64,000 nucleotides of DNA from Pseudobutyrivibrio ruminis CF1b (GTDB lineage: Bacteria; Bacillota; Clostridia; Lachnospirales; Lachnospiraceae), in contig NZ_AUJB01000013.1 of assembly GCF_000424005.1 (NCBI RefSeq), positions 62,001 to 126,000 of the forward strand, in the 5' to 3' direction. Below, piece by piece: positions 9,360-17,700 of the stretch; the stretch's first letter is position 1, and the number at the start of each line of letters is the position of its first letter. Made by a program: the position numbers and the translations under genes. The notes below the pieces were generated by a model that was not told the origin of the DNA, ran no database searches, and saw nothing but the letters and a program-made list of their open reading frames with translations.

Positions 9360-9596
9360 ATGAAGAAAATATTAAAAATTATGGGTATAATATGCACTGT
9401 TACAGGAATCATAGGTGTTGGTGCTGGAGTGTTTTTTCTTGCTGCCAGCGGAGTTATGATTTTTAATCCTGCATATGGTGATGCTAATGATATGGGCATT
9501 GTGGTTGTTGCAGGCGTTATGTTATTAGTGCTTGGCATTGTGCCACTTGTTGCAGGAATATTAGCCTTAAGAGGTGCTAAGAAAGCAGACAAATAG
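9360..9596 (+). CDS. Small two-helix membrane protein
   Basis: 78 residues: a lysine-rich start (MKKILKIMG), two hydrophobic helices (about 8-32 and 45-70) separated by a polar loop (NPAYGDANDMG), and a basic-acidic tail. Preceded by its own promoter and an AGAAAGG ribosome site, followed by a terminator at 9691-9728, so a genuine single-gene unit is likely. No known family recognised. Confidence 0.65.
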   Translation: MKKILKIMGIICTVTGIIGVGAGVFFLAASGVMIFNPAYGDANDMGIVVVAGVMLLVLGIVPLVAGILALRGAKKADK

Positions 9597-9690
9597 AATA
9601 TAAAAAATGACCCTCCCTTGACAATTATCAGTGAAGAGAAGCTCACAAACGCTAGATGGATTTAATTTAAAGTGTAAATCATTGAAAAAT

Positions 9691-9728
9691 AAAGGCCGGA
9701 TGAGGTGACTACTTCATTCGGTCTTTTT
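9691..9728 (+). terminator. Rho-independent terminator
   Basis: 13-bp stem GGCCGGATGAGGT / ACTTCATTCGGTC (three G-T pairs), loop GACT, followed by five T. Confidence 0.9.
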
Positions 9729-9952
9729 AAATTTACAGGAATGTAGATTGAATAAAAATATAAATAATCACTCACACTTTTCGACTAAATCTGATAGAGT
9801 AATAATTGAGTATACAGAAAATTTTTGTAGGACTCTTTATATTAAATTCAATTCCATAGATTTTTTAGTACATTAATTAAGTGGGTATATTTATGTACAC
9901 CTTCCTTTGCTACTATTATAAATATTAATAGAGCATGGAGGAAATAATAAAA

Positions 9953-10213
9953 ATGCCAGTTATATCTAGTTTTTTTGGAATTGAAATTTCAATGTATTAC
10001 GATGATCACAATCCACCACATTTTCACGCAAAATACGGTGAATATAAAGCTTTGGTGGATATAAAGAGATCACGGATAATGAAAGGCTTTATGCCATCAT
10101 CACAAGTCAAATTGGTTTTGGCTTGGTCGATTATTCATAAAGATGAATTAATGAATGATTGGGAGCTGGCTAAGATGATGGAAGAACTAAAAAAAATAGA
10201 ACCGTTGAGGTAA
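9953..10213 (+). CDS. DUF4160 domain protein
   Basis: 86 residues. The pattern MPVISSFFGIEISMYYDDHN, PPHFHAKYGEYKALVDI and WELAKMMEELKKIEPL is characteristic of DUF4160. Start set at the ATG at 9953 because the GGAGG at 9937-9941 would overlap the in-frame ATG at 9935. It stands five bases from a DUF2442 gene. DUF4160/DUF2442 pairs are common in bacteria and have been suggested to behave like toxin-antitoxin modules, without firm proof. Function unknown. Confidence 0.8.
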   Translation: MPVISSFFGIEISMYYDDHNPPHFHAKYGEYKALVDIKRSRIMKGFMPSSQVKLVLAWSIIHKDELMNDWELAKMMEELKKIEPLR

Positions 10214-10218
10214 AGAGT

Positions 10219-10491
10219 ATGATGTATGAGATAATTCAGGTTGTTCCACAGGATGATTTTACGGTTTGGATATATTTTGCAGATGGAAAAATTACTTGCT
10301 ATGATGTGAAGCCGAATCTTACTAAAGGGTTATTTAAAAAAATAGATGACATAGTCGTATTCAAAGAAAAATGTAAAATCATGAATGATACTTTGGCATG
10401 GGATATAGGGGTAGATGGCGAGGCTGATTGCTTGGATATAGATCCGATTACATTGTATAACTGTCCTGAAGTCGTTGATACTTTAGCATAG
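10219..10491 (+). CDS. DUF2442 domain protein
   Basis: 90 residues of beta-rich sequence: VVPQDDFTVWIYFADGKI, CYDVKPNLTKGLFKKIDD and TLAWDIGVDGEADCLDID match the DUF2442 pattern. It follows the DUF4160 gene by five bases and is surely co-transcribed. The ribosome site is weak (AAAGAG), so translation may be coupled. Likely partner of the DUF4160 protein; biochemical role unknown. Confidence 0.8.
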   Translation: MMYEIIQVVPQDDFTVWIYFADGKITCYDVKPNLTKGLFKKIDDIVVFKEKCKIMNDTLAWDIGVDGEADCLDIDPITLYNCPEVVDTLA

Positions 10492-10529
10492 AAATAAAAG
10501 AAAATTAAATTTCTAATGGAGGTCCTAAA

Positions 10530-10598
10530 ATGTCAAAATTTATTTTACAAGTGAAAAAGAGACGTCTTTGGAATTGTAGTATTGAAAATAGAATTTGA
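10530..10598 (+). CDS. Possible 22-residue ORF or gene remnant
   Basis: MSKFILQVKKRRLWNCSIENRI behind a good GGAGG (10518-10522), spaced 7 bases. Changing frame gives VVLKIEFDVLVPGRIK up to a stop at about 10626, so this may be the frameshifted stump of a longer gene. No family recognised. Confidence 0.3.
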   Translation: MSKFILQVKKRRLWNCSIENRI

Positions 10599-10652
10599 TG
10601 TTTTAGTACCTGGAAGAATTAAGTGATTAGAAATAATAATGGAAATAAATTG

Positions 10653-10696
10653 AACAAGGTGATTAGTGAATTGTATAATTCATAAATCACCTTGTT
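10653..10696. terminator. Long hairpin between convergent genes
   Basis: Perfect 12-bp inverted repeat AACAAGGTGATT / AATCACCTTGTT enclosing a second short palindrome (GAATTGTATAATTC). Read leftward it follows the HAD gene and runs into U-rich sequence, so it is probably that operon's terminator. Confidence 0.7.
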
Positions 10697-10705
10697 GGAG
10701 TTGGG

Positions 10706-11200
10706 TTAATTCAGTTTAGCATTCAAATGATACGCCTGTATCAATATTTTTTCTTTCCACAATTCATCTTCAGCATCAAGATGATATGTCTCATATCCAT
10801 ACTGTCTTCCGTTTGAACAGACGATTTTCTCGTCATCAATATGAAAGGCAATTCGATATTTGCTAGGCATTTTCTGAGGAAGAATGGTTGAATTATTTCT
10901 CTGAACCTCCTTCAAATGTCTTTGTCCATTTACAATCCCATCAAAACGAACATTATACAGTTTGAAAAGATGCCTAATGTAGCTTTCCGTCCTGAAAGAG
11001 GAGGTGTAGACCCATACTTCAAAGCCCAGCTCCTGAAGTTCGTTAATCAGCGCAGGAGTGCCAAGCCTCAATCGTTCTTTATATATTTTGTTAAAGGGAA
11101 AAGGTGGCGGCTCTTCAACCTTGTGGGTCATCGGTGATACAAACAGAACCTCATCAAGGTCGAAGGAGATACGCATTTTCTCGCCGGCATTATTAATCAT
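10706..11200 (-). CDS. HAD-like hydrolase, small, second gene of the ParB-HAD pair
   Basis: 164 residues. It begins with HAD motif I (FDLDEVLF, DxDxV), then PPFPFNKIYKERLRLGTPAL, the helix-strand ELGFEVWVYTSS and a late acidic motif FHIDDEKIV, consistent with a minimal HAD phosphatase fold (5'-nucleotidase-like). Its start codon overlaps the upstream gene by eight bases (TATGATTAA), so translation is coupled. It is a clear paralogue of the C-terminal half of that gene. Substrate unknown. Confidence 0.65.
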   Translation of the reverse strand: MINNAGEKMRISFDLDEVLFVSPMTHKVEEPPPFPFNKIYKERLRLGTPALINELQELGFEVWVYTSSFRTESYIRHLFKLYNVRFDGIVNGQRHLKEVQRNNSTILPQKMPSKYRIAFHIDDEKIVCSNGRQYGYETYHLDAEDELWKEKILIQAYHLNAKLN

Positions 11201-12071
11201 AAGAAGGTAGCTCCTTAATAATGTTGATTACGTCCCTTGACCAGTGATCCTTATCTTTGATTGGATATACACGGAATTCATTGGCTACATTGTCAAACAT
11301 ACTGACTTCAGCATTATCGAGATGTAGAGTGTATAAATAGTTGTCGACATACAGTGATTCCATCAGTTTTTTGTCTTCTGGATTAGTTCTTTTTGATGTA
11401 CCTGTAACTATACCAGTAGCAGTTAAATGGTATTTACGTAAAAGCGATTTAATATAGTCAGTGGAATAGTAGTTAACACTGTATAACCAAATATCAAATC
11501 CGTTTTTTTCAAGCATTCTAAATAAAGCAGGAATTCCAAGTCTCAGTCGATCTGGGTAAATCTTATTAAGTGGGAATGGTAATGGTTTTTCTGCCTGTCC
11601 TTGTGTGCCATTGTAGAAAACAACCTCGTCTAAATCAAGGGTAACGCGCTTGTTGTGCTCTGAGTGTTTAACTATTTCTTTGATTTCCTGATTGTGAACT
11701 ACATTTACAACCTGTACTGGAATTTTTGGATAGCCCAGTCTTAGGGCCGCAGCCCACCTGTGATGGCCGTTTAGAATCATATAGCCATCAGGATGAATCC
11801 GTTCAACTACAATAGGCTCCTCGCCCATATAGTAATTCTGATAAATTCGCTCCGAGTTTAAAAACTTCTTTTCATAATCAGAAATGATTCGATAGCTAGG
11901 CCCAATCTTAGGATGAGAAAATTCATCGTCAGGATTTGGATGCAGGTTTTCACAATAACATCGTTTTACAAGAAGGCGATGAAGCAAACCAGACTTGATT
12001 GGAATAGCTACTCCATCATGTCTTGATATTTCATCAGCTATATATGCTTCGAATTGTGTTTTGCTTTCCAT
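11193..12071 (-). CDS. ParB/Srx-like domain fused to a HAD-like domain
   Basis: 292 residues, two domains. Residues about 1-130 end in EEPIVVERIHPDGYMILNGH then HRWAAALRLGYPKIPVQVV, the ParB/sulfiredoxin-like core; in this superfamily the GHHR box binds nucleotide, and some members are free-serine kinases (SerK, SbnI). Residues about 138-292 form a HAD-like domain with DLDEVVF, then LPFPLNKIYPDRLRLGIPAL and GFDIWLYSVNYYSTDYIKSL, closely matching the downstream small HAD protein; its late motif is LHLDNAEV, with N where the partner has D. A kinase/phosphatase pairing is inference. The gene was not recognised as any named family. Confidence 0.65.
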   Translation of the reverse strand: MESKTQFEAYIADEISRHDGVAIPIKSGLLHRLLVKRCYCENLHPNPDDEFSHPKIGPSYRIISDYEKKFLNSERIYQNYYMGEEPIVVERIHPDGYMILNGHHRWAAALRLGYPKIPVQVVNVVHNQEIKEIVKHSEHNKRVTLDLDEVVFYNGTQGQAEKPLPFPLNKIYPDRLRLGIPALFRMLEKNGFDIWLYSVNYYSTDYIKSLLRKYHLTATGIVTGTSKRTNPEDKKLMESLYVDNYLYTLHLDNAEVSMFDNVANEFRVYPIKDKDHWSRDVINIIKELPSYD

Positions 12072-12099
12072 AGGCTACCCTTATATGTGGATAAATAAA

Positions 12100-12561
12100 C
12101 TATTTAACAGGTACGCAATGCTTATCGTTGATGTCGCAAACCTTCTGAACGCGACGGCGATATTTTTCCTCCATAAGTGGATCTGTATTAAGCCATGTCT
12201 TTACAACTTCCATAGCCATAAGTCCGCCAATAATTTTTGCACCAAGGCAAAGGATATTTGAATCTGTGTGCTGTCTTGCGAGAGTAGCACATAAAGGATC
12301 CTGGCAAACTGCAGCGTAGCAGCCGTTGATTTTATTTGCGATAAGAGCACTGCCATATCCAACACCATCACAGAAGATTCCTCTGTCGCATTCTCCCTTC
12401 GCTACTGCAAGGGAAGCTGGATAAACGAAATCTGAAAGGTCGCAGCTTTCACCATCATAAGTACCAAAATCTACTACTTCATATCCGTTACTCTCGAGAT
12501 ATGCCTTAATTTCATTCTTCATTTCTGTTCCGGCATGATCATTTGCCATTGCAATTTTCAT
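12100..12561 (-). CDS. RpiB/LacAB-family sugar-phosphate isomerase
   Basis: 153 residues. MKIAMANDHAGTEMKNEIKAYL, GIFCDGVGYGSALIANKING and NILCLGAKIIGGLMAMEVVKTWL fit the RpiB/LacA/LacB fold, which interconverts ribose-5-P and ribulose-5-P or related sugar phosphates. The active-site cysteine is present, but the loop reads CDGVGYG rather than the usual C-G-T-G-I-G, so substrate may differ (allose-6-P, galactose-6-P or a non-standard pentose). AGGAGG precedes the ATG. It lies 28 bases upstream of the ParB-HAD gene on the same strand, suggesting one transcript. Confidence 0.82.
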   Translation of the reverse strand: MKIAMANDHAGTEMKNEIKAYLESNGYEVVDFGTYDGESCDLSDFVYPASLAVAKGECDRGIFCDGVGYGSALIANKINGCYAAVCQDPLCATLARQHTDSNILCLGAKIIGGLMAMEVVKTWLNTDPLMEEKYRRRVQKVCDINDKHCVPVK

Positions 12562-12758
12562 ATGGAATTACCTCCTAAACCTATTAATAACTGGGTTTTA
12601 ACCACAGTTGTTATCCATAAACACTTATACCATATCACAAATATGTGAAGACTTAATAGAATTTTTAGAATTAATTCATTGCATTTAAGTCTCCACTTTG
12701 CCATATTATAACTATAAATACCACTATTAATAGCGATTTGTGAATTTTTGGAGGAACA

Positions 12759-13889
12759 ATGAAAAATATAAAAAATAAATCATGGTATTCACTAACAGTT
12801 TCAATTTGTATAGGTGTAGTACTTTTCGTTCTGCTGATGAAAATCAGTTCAGTTCTCAACATAATCGGAACTTTCTTAGGTTTCTTTTCCACAGTTTTCT
12901 TTGGGGCAGTTATTGCCTACATAGTTAATCCATTGGCTATGTTTCTTAGAAGAAAGGTATTTGGAAAGCTTAAGAATGAAAAGACTAAGGCTGCACTTGG
13001 AAATGCATGTGCATTTGTACTTTTGATTTTTATTCTGGTGTGGATAGGTGTTTTAGTTGTTCCACAGCTTGTGGACAGTATTAAGATTTTCGCTAGAAAT
13101 TTCAATGGGTATATGGATAAGCTCCAGAGAACACTTACAGCTATTGGAGTTTCAAATTCAACACTCGATTTAACCAGCTTTATCAATAACTCAAATGATT
13201 TGCTCAATACTGTGAAAGTATATGCTTCAAAAAACATGAATACAATTATGGCTACTACAGCTGACGTAGGTAGCGGTGTTGCACAGGCATTTATAGCACT
13301 TTTACTTTCAATTTATTTCCTTGCTGAAAAGGATAAACTTAAGGCAGGCGGAGCAAGATTTTTAAAGGCTCTCTGTAAGGATCAGTATGAAAAAGTTGAA
13401 TATATAATCAAAGAGAGCGATAAGATTCTCAATTGCTACATCGTTTATAACCTGATTGATGCCATGGTTGTTGGTATCGTAAATGCGATATTTATGACAA
13501 TACTTGGAATGCCTTATACAGGACTTGTTTCTGTGCTTGTAGCTGTATTTAACATTATCCCTACATTTGGTCCAGCTATCGGGGCAGTAATCGGTGGCTT
13601 CCTGCTTCTCTTGGTAGAACCATGGTATGCAGTAGCATTTTTGATTTTCACAGCTGTCCTTCAGACACTTGACGGCTATGTTATCAAGCCAAAGCTTTTT
13701 GGAGATTCCCTTGGAGTTTCTGGCCTTTGGATTCTCATCGGCATTGTGGCTGGTGGAAAGATGTTCGGTGTAGTAGGAATCCTTCTTGCCATTCCTATGG
13801 TTGCCATTTTAGATATGATTTATCATAAGTATCTGCTTCCATTCCTTGAAGATATGGATGAGGAAGAGATTGAAAATACTGGAGAATAA
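12759..13889 (+). CDS. AI-2E family transporter (PerM/YdiK type)
   Basis: 376 residues, about eight membrane spans, in the AI-2E exporter/PerM superfamily. Landmarks: FFGAVIAYIVNPLAMFLRRK near the N-terminus, FNIIPTFGPAIGAVIGGFLL and LQTLDGYVIKPKLFGDSLG near the C-terminus. Family members export small molecules or ions (autoinducer-2 in TqsA, Na+/H+ exchange in some); substrate here is unknown. GGAGG ribosome site at about 12750. The nth gene begins two bases after the stop, so the two are co-transcribed. Confidence 0.88.
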   Translation: MKNIKNKSWYSLTVSICIGVVLFVLLMKISSVLNIIGTFLGFFSTVFFGAVIAYIVNPLAMFLRRKVFGKLKNEKTKAALGNACAFVLLIFILVWIGVLVVPQLVDSIKIFARNFNGYMDKLQRTLTAIGVSNSTLDLTSFINNSNDLLNTVKVYASKNMNTIMATTADVGSGVAQAFIALLLSIYFLAEKDKLKAGGARFLKALCKDQYEKVEYIIKESDKILNCYIVYNLIDAMVVGIVNAIFMTILGMPYTGLVSVLVAVFNIIPTFGPAIGAVIGGFLLLLVEPWYAVAFLIFTAVLQTLDGYVIKPKLFGDSLGVSGLWILIGIVAGGKMFGVVGILLAIPMVAILDMIYHKYLLPFLEDMDEEEIENTGE

Positions 13890-13890
13890 C

Positions 13891-14523
13891 ATGAGAAAAA
13901 AAGAGCTTGCTCTTATTGTAATAGAAAGACTAAAAAAGGAATATCCATACAGTGACTGCACATTGGATTATGATGATGCATGGAAGCTTCTGGTGTCGGT
14001 AAGGCTTGCAGCCCAGTGCACAGATGCCAGAGTAAATGAGATTGTTCCTTTATTATATGAAAAGTTTCCTACCATTGAGGCCATTGCAGATGCTGATGTG
14101 GCAGATGTGGAAGCCATAGTGCGCCCTTGTGGATTAGGAAAATCCAAGGCCAAGGACATAGTGGCATGTATGAAGATGCTGCGAGATGTTTATGACTGTA
14201 AGGTTCCAGATACTATGGAGGATTTACTTAAGCTTCCAGGAGTTGGACGTAAATCAGCCAACCTGATTCTTGGAGATGTCTATGGCAAGCCTGCTATTGT
14301 AACAGACACACATGCCATAAGACTTTCAAACCGTATCGGCCTCGTAGACAATATCAAGGAGCCAACTAAGGTGGAGATGGCCTTACGCAAAATCATTCCA
14401 CCAGAGGAAGGCAATGAACTCTGTCACCGCCTTGTGGATCATGGCCGCGCCGTCTGCACAGCCCGCACAGCACCTTACTGCGACAAATGCTGCCTGGAGG
14501 ATGTGTGCAAGAAGAGAATATAG
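13891..14523 (+). CDS. nth: Endonuclease III
   Basis: Base-excision repair glycosylase/AP lyase for oxidised pyrimidines. 210 residues, standard length. Seen: helix-hairpin-helix LPGVGRKSANLILG with the catalytic lysine, the aspartate in VTDTHAIRLSNRIGL, and a C-terminal iron-sulfur cysteine set CTARTAPYCDKCCLEDVC. First and second cysteines are separated by seven residues rather than the six of the E. coli enzyme. Start at 13891 because GGAG (13880-13883) precedes it; an earlier in-frame ATG at 13846 lies inside the transporter gene. Confidence 0.93.
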   Translation: MRKKELALIVIERLKKEYPYSDCTLDYDDAWKLLVSVRLAAQCTDARVNEIVPLLYEKFPTIEAIADADVADVEAIVRPCGLGKSKAKDIVACMKMLRDVYDCKVPDTMEDLLKLPGVGRKSANLILGDVYGKPAIVTDTHAIRLSNRIGLVDNIKEPTKVEMALRKIIPPEEGNELCHRLVDHGRAVCTARTAPYCDKCCLEDVCKKRI

Positions 14524-14625
14524 GCTTCCCCTTGACTCTGTCATGCTATCCTTCTAATGAACTAAAGTTTTTATTGAATCTTTTGTATACTTACTAGAAA
14601 ATGTGATGAATGTGTGAAAATTATA

Positions 14626-14654
14626 TTGAAATTAAACCCTCAAAATGATACTCT
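14626..14654 (+). promoter_or_regulatory. Probable promoter ahead of the long leader hairpin
   Basis: TTGAAA, 17-base spacer, TACTCT. Transcription would begin near 14661, just before the structured element at 14684-14749. Confidence 0.55.
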
Positions 14655-14683
14655 AACATTACACGACATAACGATTTAGGAAG

Positions 14684-14749
14684 GGCGATTTACATACCAA
14701 ATCATTTAGGTACATAGTGGATGATTGGGATATGTGAGTCGCCTTTTTT
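14684..14749 (+). terminator. Long two-stem terminator: attenuator or small-RNA 3' end
   Basis: Outer 13-bp stem (GGCGATTTACATA with TATGTGAGTCGCC, two G-U pairs) continues into an inner stem (CCAAATCAT / ATGATTGG, one bulged A) and a 15-base loop, followed by six T. It lies between a promoter and the 2171-residue protein gene, so most transcripts would end here unless anti-terminated. No known riboswitch class recognised. Confidence 0.75.
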
Positions 14750-14793
14750 GACGCGTTTTTGTCTGAATTTATTAAAGGAGGAGAGGATAGGTA

Positions 14794-17700
14794 ATGAAAA
14801 AATTGGCTCGCAGAGGGCTATCTTTAGTTCTTTCGCTTTTGATGGTTGTTTCATGTGCTTACACTGATATTTCTTTCATTTCTAAGGCCGAAGAAACAAA
14901 CCATGTCTGGACTAAAGTAAGTCTATCCGATATCACATCTAGTGATTCTATTGCCATCACAATGAGCACTTCCGATGGCGAAATCTACGTATTGCCAAAT
15001 GCATCTACAGGAAAAGCACCAGCAGCTGTTCTCGGAACAGTTAACAATGGTTCTTTAACTATCGAATCAGGTAGTGATTCAGATTATGCATGGACAATTA
15101 CAAAGAACACTGTTGAGGAGACAGTTGTAGCAGGCTCTGATAATAATACAGAGGCAGAGACAGCTGCTGTTCAGGAAAAGACAGTGTCAGAGGAAATAAG
15201 CAGTGAGGCTACAGAAGAAAAGGCTTCTGTAAAAGCTTCTGAAAAGACTTCTACTAATGAGGTTTCTGAGACTACAGAGGATGAGACTGTAGTTGAGAAT
15301 GCAGAGGCTTCTGAGGTAAAGGCAGAAGAGAAGTCCGTTGAAGATTCTGATAAGAAGGATCTTGAGAAAGAGGATGACAAGGACTCACAGGATAAGGAGT
15401 CAGAGAAAAAGGTTACAAGAACTTACTATACAATAGGAAGTGGTTCTTCATATCTTTACACTAACGCTGCTAACAACGGTGTTAGAGCTGGTTCGATGCC
15501 AAAGGATCAGGTTGGCGCTCAGTGGCAGCTTGATGATACTGGTTATCTTTCAGCTAAAGACTCAAAGGATGCTACTCGATTCTTAGGGGTATACAATAAA
15601 CAGGATTGGAGAGCATACACAAACACAACAGGAAACATTAAGGACCAGACCTTAGGTTTCTACAAGCTTACAAGCAAGGTTGCAGGTGAGGGCAAGGTTT
15701 CAGCTCCAAAGGCTTCTGTTGAAAGCGGTACAGAGGTAGAGTTTGGTGCTGAGGTAGAGCTTACATGCGATACAGAAGACGCTAAGATTTACTACAACGT
15801 AAATGGCAGCGAGGACAACTACAGCCCATACAAGAAAGCAATCGAAATCACAAAGGAAACTACAATTTATGCTTACTCAGTTGTTGATGAGACAAAGAGC
15901 GAGATAGTTTCATTCAACTACAAGCTTATTGCAGGTTCCAAGATTACAGATATTACAAAGCTTGATGATGAGCAGGAGTTTGTACTTTCATTTAATAATG
16001 AAAAGGTACTTTCTACTGAGGCAAGCGGCAAGAAGATGGCTGGTGTTGATGTAAAGGTTGATGATGACAACCACCTTACATACACAGATGCTCAGGCTGC
16101 TATTGTTAAGCTTAAGCTCGTAAAAGCTGAAAATGATGGAGAGTTTTATCTTACATCAGACATTCTTGAGGATAATGTACTTACAACAAAGTACCTTACT
16201 TCAGGAGCTACAGGAAACAGCCTTTCACTTGAGGCTGAGAAGAATGAGTTCAGCCTTTGGTCAGTTGAGCCAGAGGAAGATGGCACATTCCTTGTTAAAA
16301 ACGTAAATGCGGTTTACAAGAATAAGGCACAGTATCTTGAGTTCTACTCAGGATTCACAACATACAGCTACACAGCTGGTGGAAAGAAGGATGCATACAC
16401 ATTCTCAGCATACACAGTACCTGAGCTTGAGAAGACAGATGCTCCTACAGACAACACACTTGGAAAGCTTCTCACAAGAGAGCTTTACGATGGAGATCAG
16501 GTAGTTGTTTATTATCCAGCAGGCAAGAAGCTTATGACATCTGAGGCTACTACAAATGGTAAGATCAAGGATGTTGCAGCTGAGCCAGCAGAGGATGGCA
16601 CACTTGAAACAAAGGATTTAAATGCTGCAGTTCTTAAGGTTGCAGTTGATGACAACGGATACTATTCTTTCAAGACAGCTGATGGCAAGTACCTTACTGG
16701 CTCAGTTGAGGAGAAGGAAGTAGACGGCAAGAAGAAGACTTATGCAAATCTTACTCTTGAGGATACAAAGACAGATAACAGCCTTTGGACAGAGGAAGCA
16801 GCCAGCGCAGAAGGAAAGTATTACTTAAAGAATGCTTTCGCAAAGGTTGGTTCAAACGTTCAGGCTCTTGAATACTATAGTGGATTCTCACTTTATGGAT
16901 TCAAGGAAGCTGCTGCTTATGAGTTCAGCTTCTATGCACTTGAAGAAGGCACAAAGACAGTTAAGTACGATTATGATGATACTCTTCTTACAGTTGCTCA
17001 GTGGGCAGGTAATGCACACTACGATGAAGTAGAGACATCTAAGGAGTATATCAACGGTGACTTATATGCTACTAACGATATGCTTGATTCATCTGCTAAG
17101 TACACAGCAGTTGTAAATGGAAGTGTTTCACAGCCATGGACATCTGCAAAGAGTAGCAACACAGGCTCTACAAACTTCTACATGGGATCAACAGGTGTTA
17201 TCAATAAGGACACTGATTACATGCAGTTTGCATTCCCATCAGCAGGCTATGGCAACATGTCAGTTGATTTCAGAATGAGAGCTTCAAACACTGCTTGCGG
17301 AGCATTCCAGCTTCAGTACTCTACAGATGGAGAATCATTCAAGGATCTTAAGACTGGTACATATTCATATAAGTACACAGCTTACAAGGCAGGAGATAAG
17401 GTAGATGAGAACGGCAAGGCTGTTCAGGAGCCATTCGAGGTAAATGGTTCTGGCGACATCACAGATGGTAAGGCACTCACATCTCTTGCTCCAACATACT
17501 ACATCACATTTAGCTTCGACATTCCAAATGCAGCAGCAAATGCTGAGAAGCTTTATGTAAGACTTGTTCCTGCAAGCGACAAGTCAGCTAAGGGCGACAA
17601 GGCTCCAGCAAAGGGCGGTGTTATCCGCATTGATGGTGTTACATTCAAGGGTAACCCAATCGTTAGCGATGATGTTACTGGTTATGTAATTGCCAGTCCA

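Noticed and set aside
9302-9646. Leftward 114-residue reading frame
   Set aside because: Antisense to the small membrane protein, which has its own promoter, ribosome site and terminator; the antisense composition is typical of a shadow frame.
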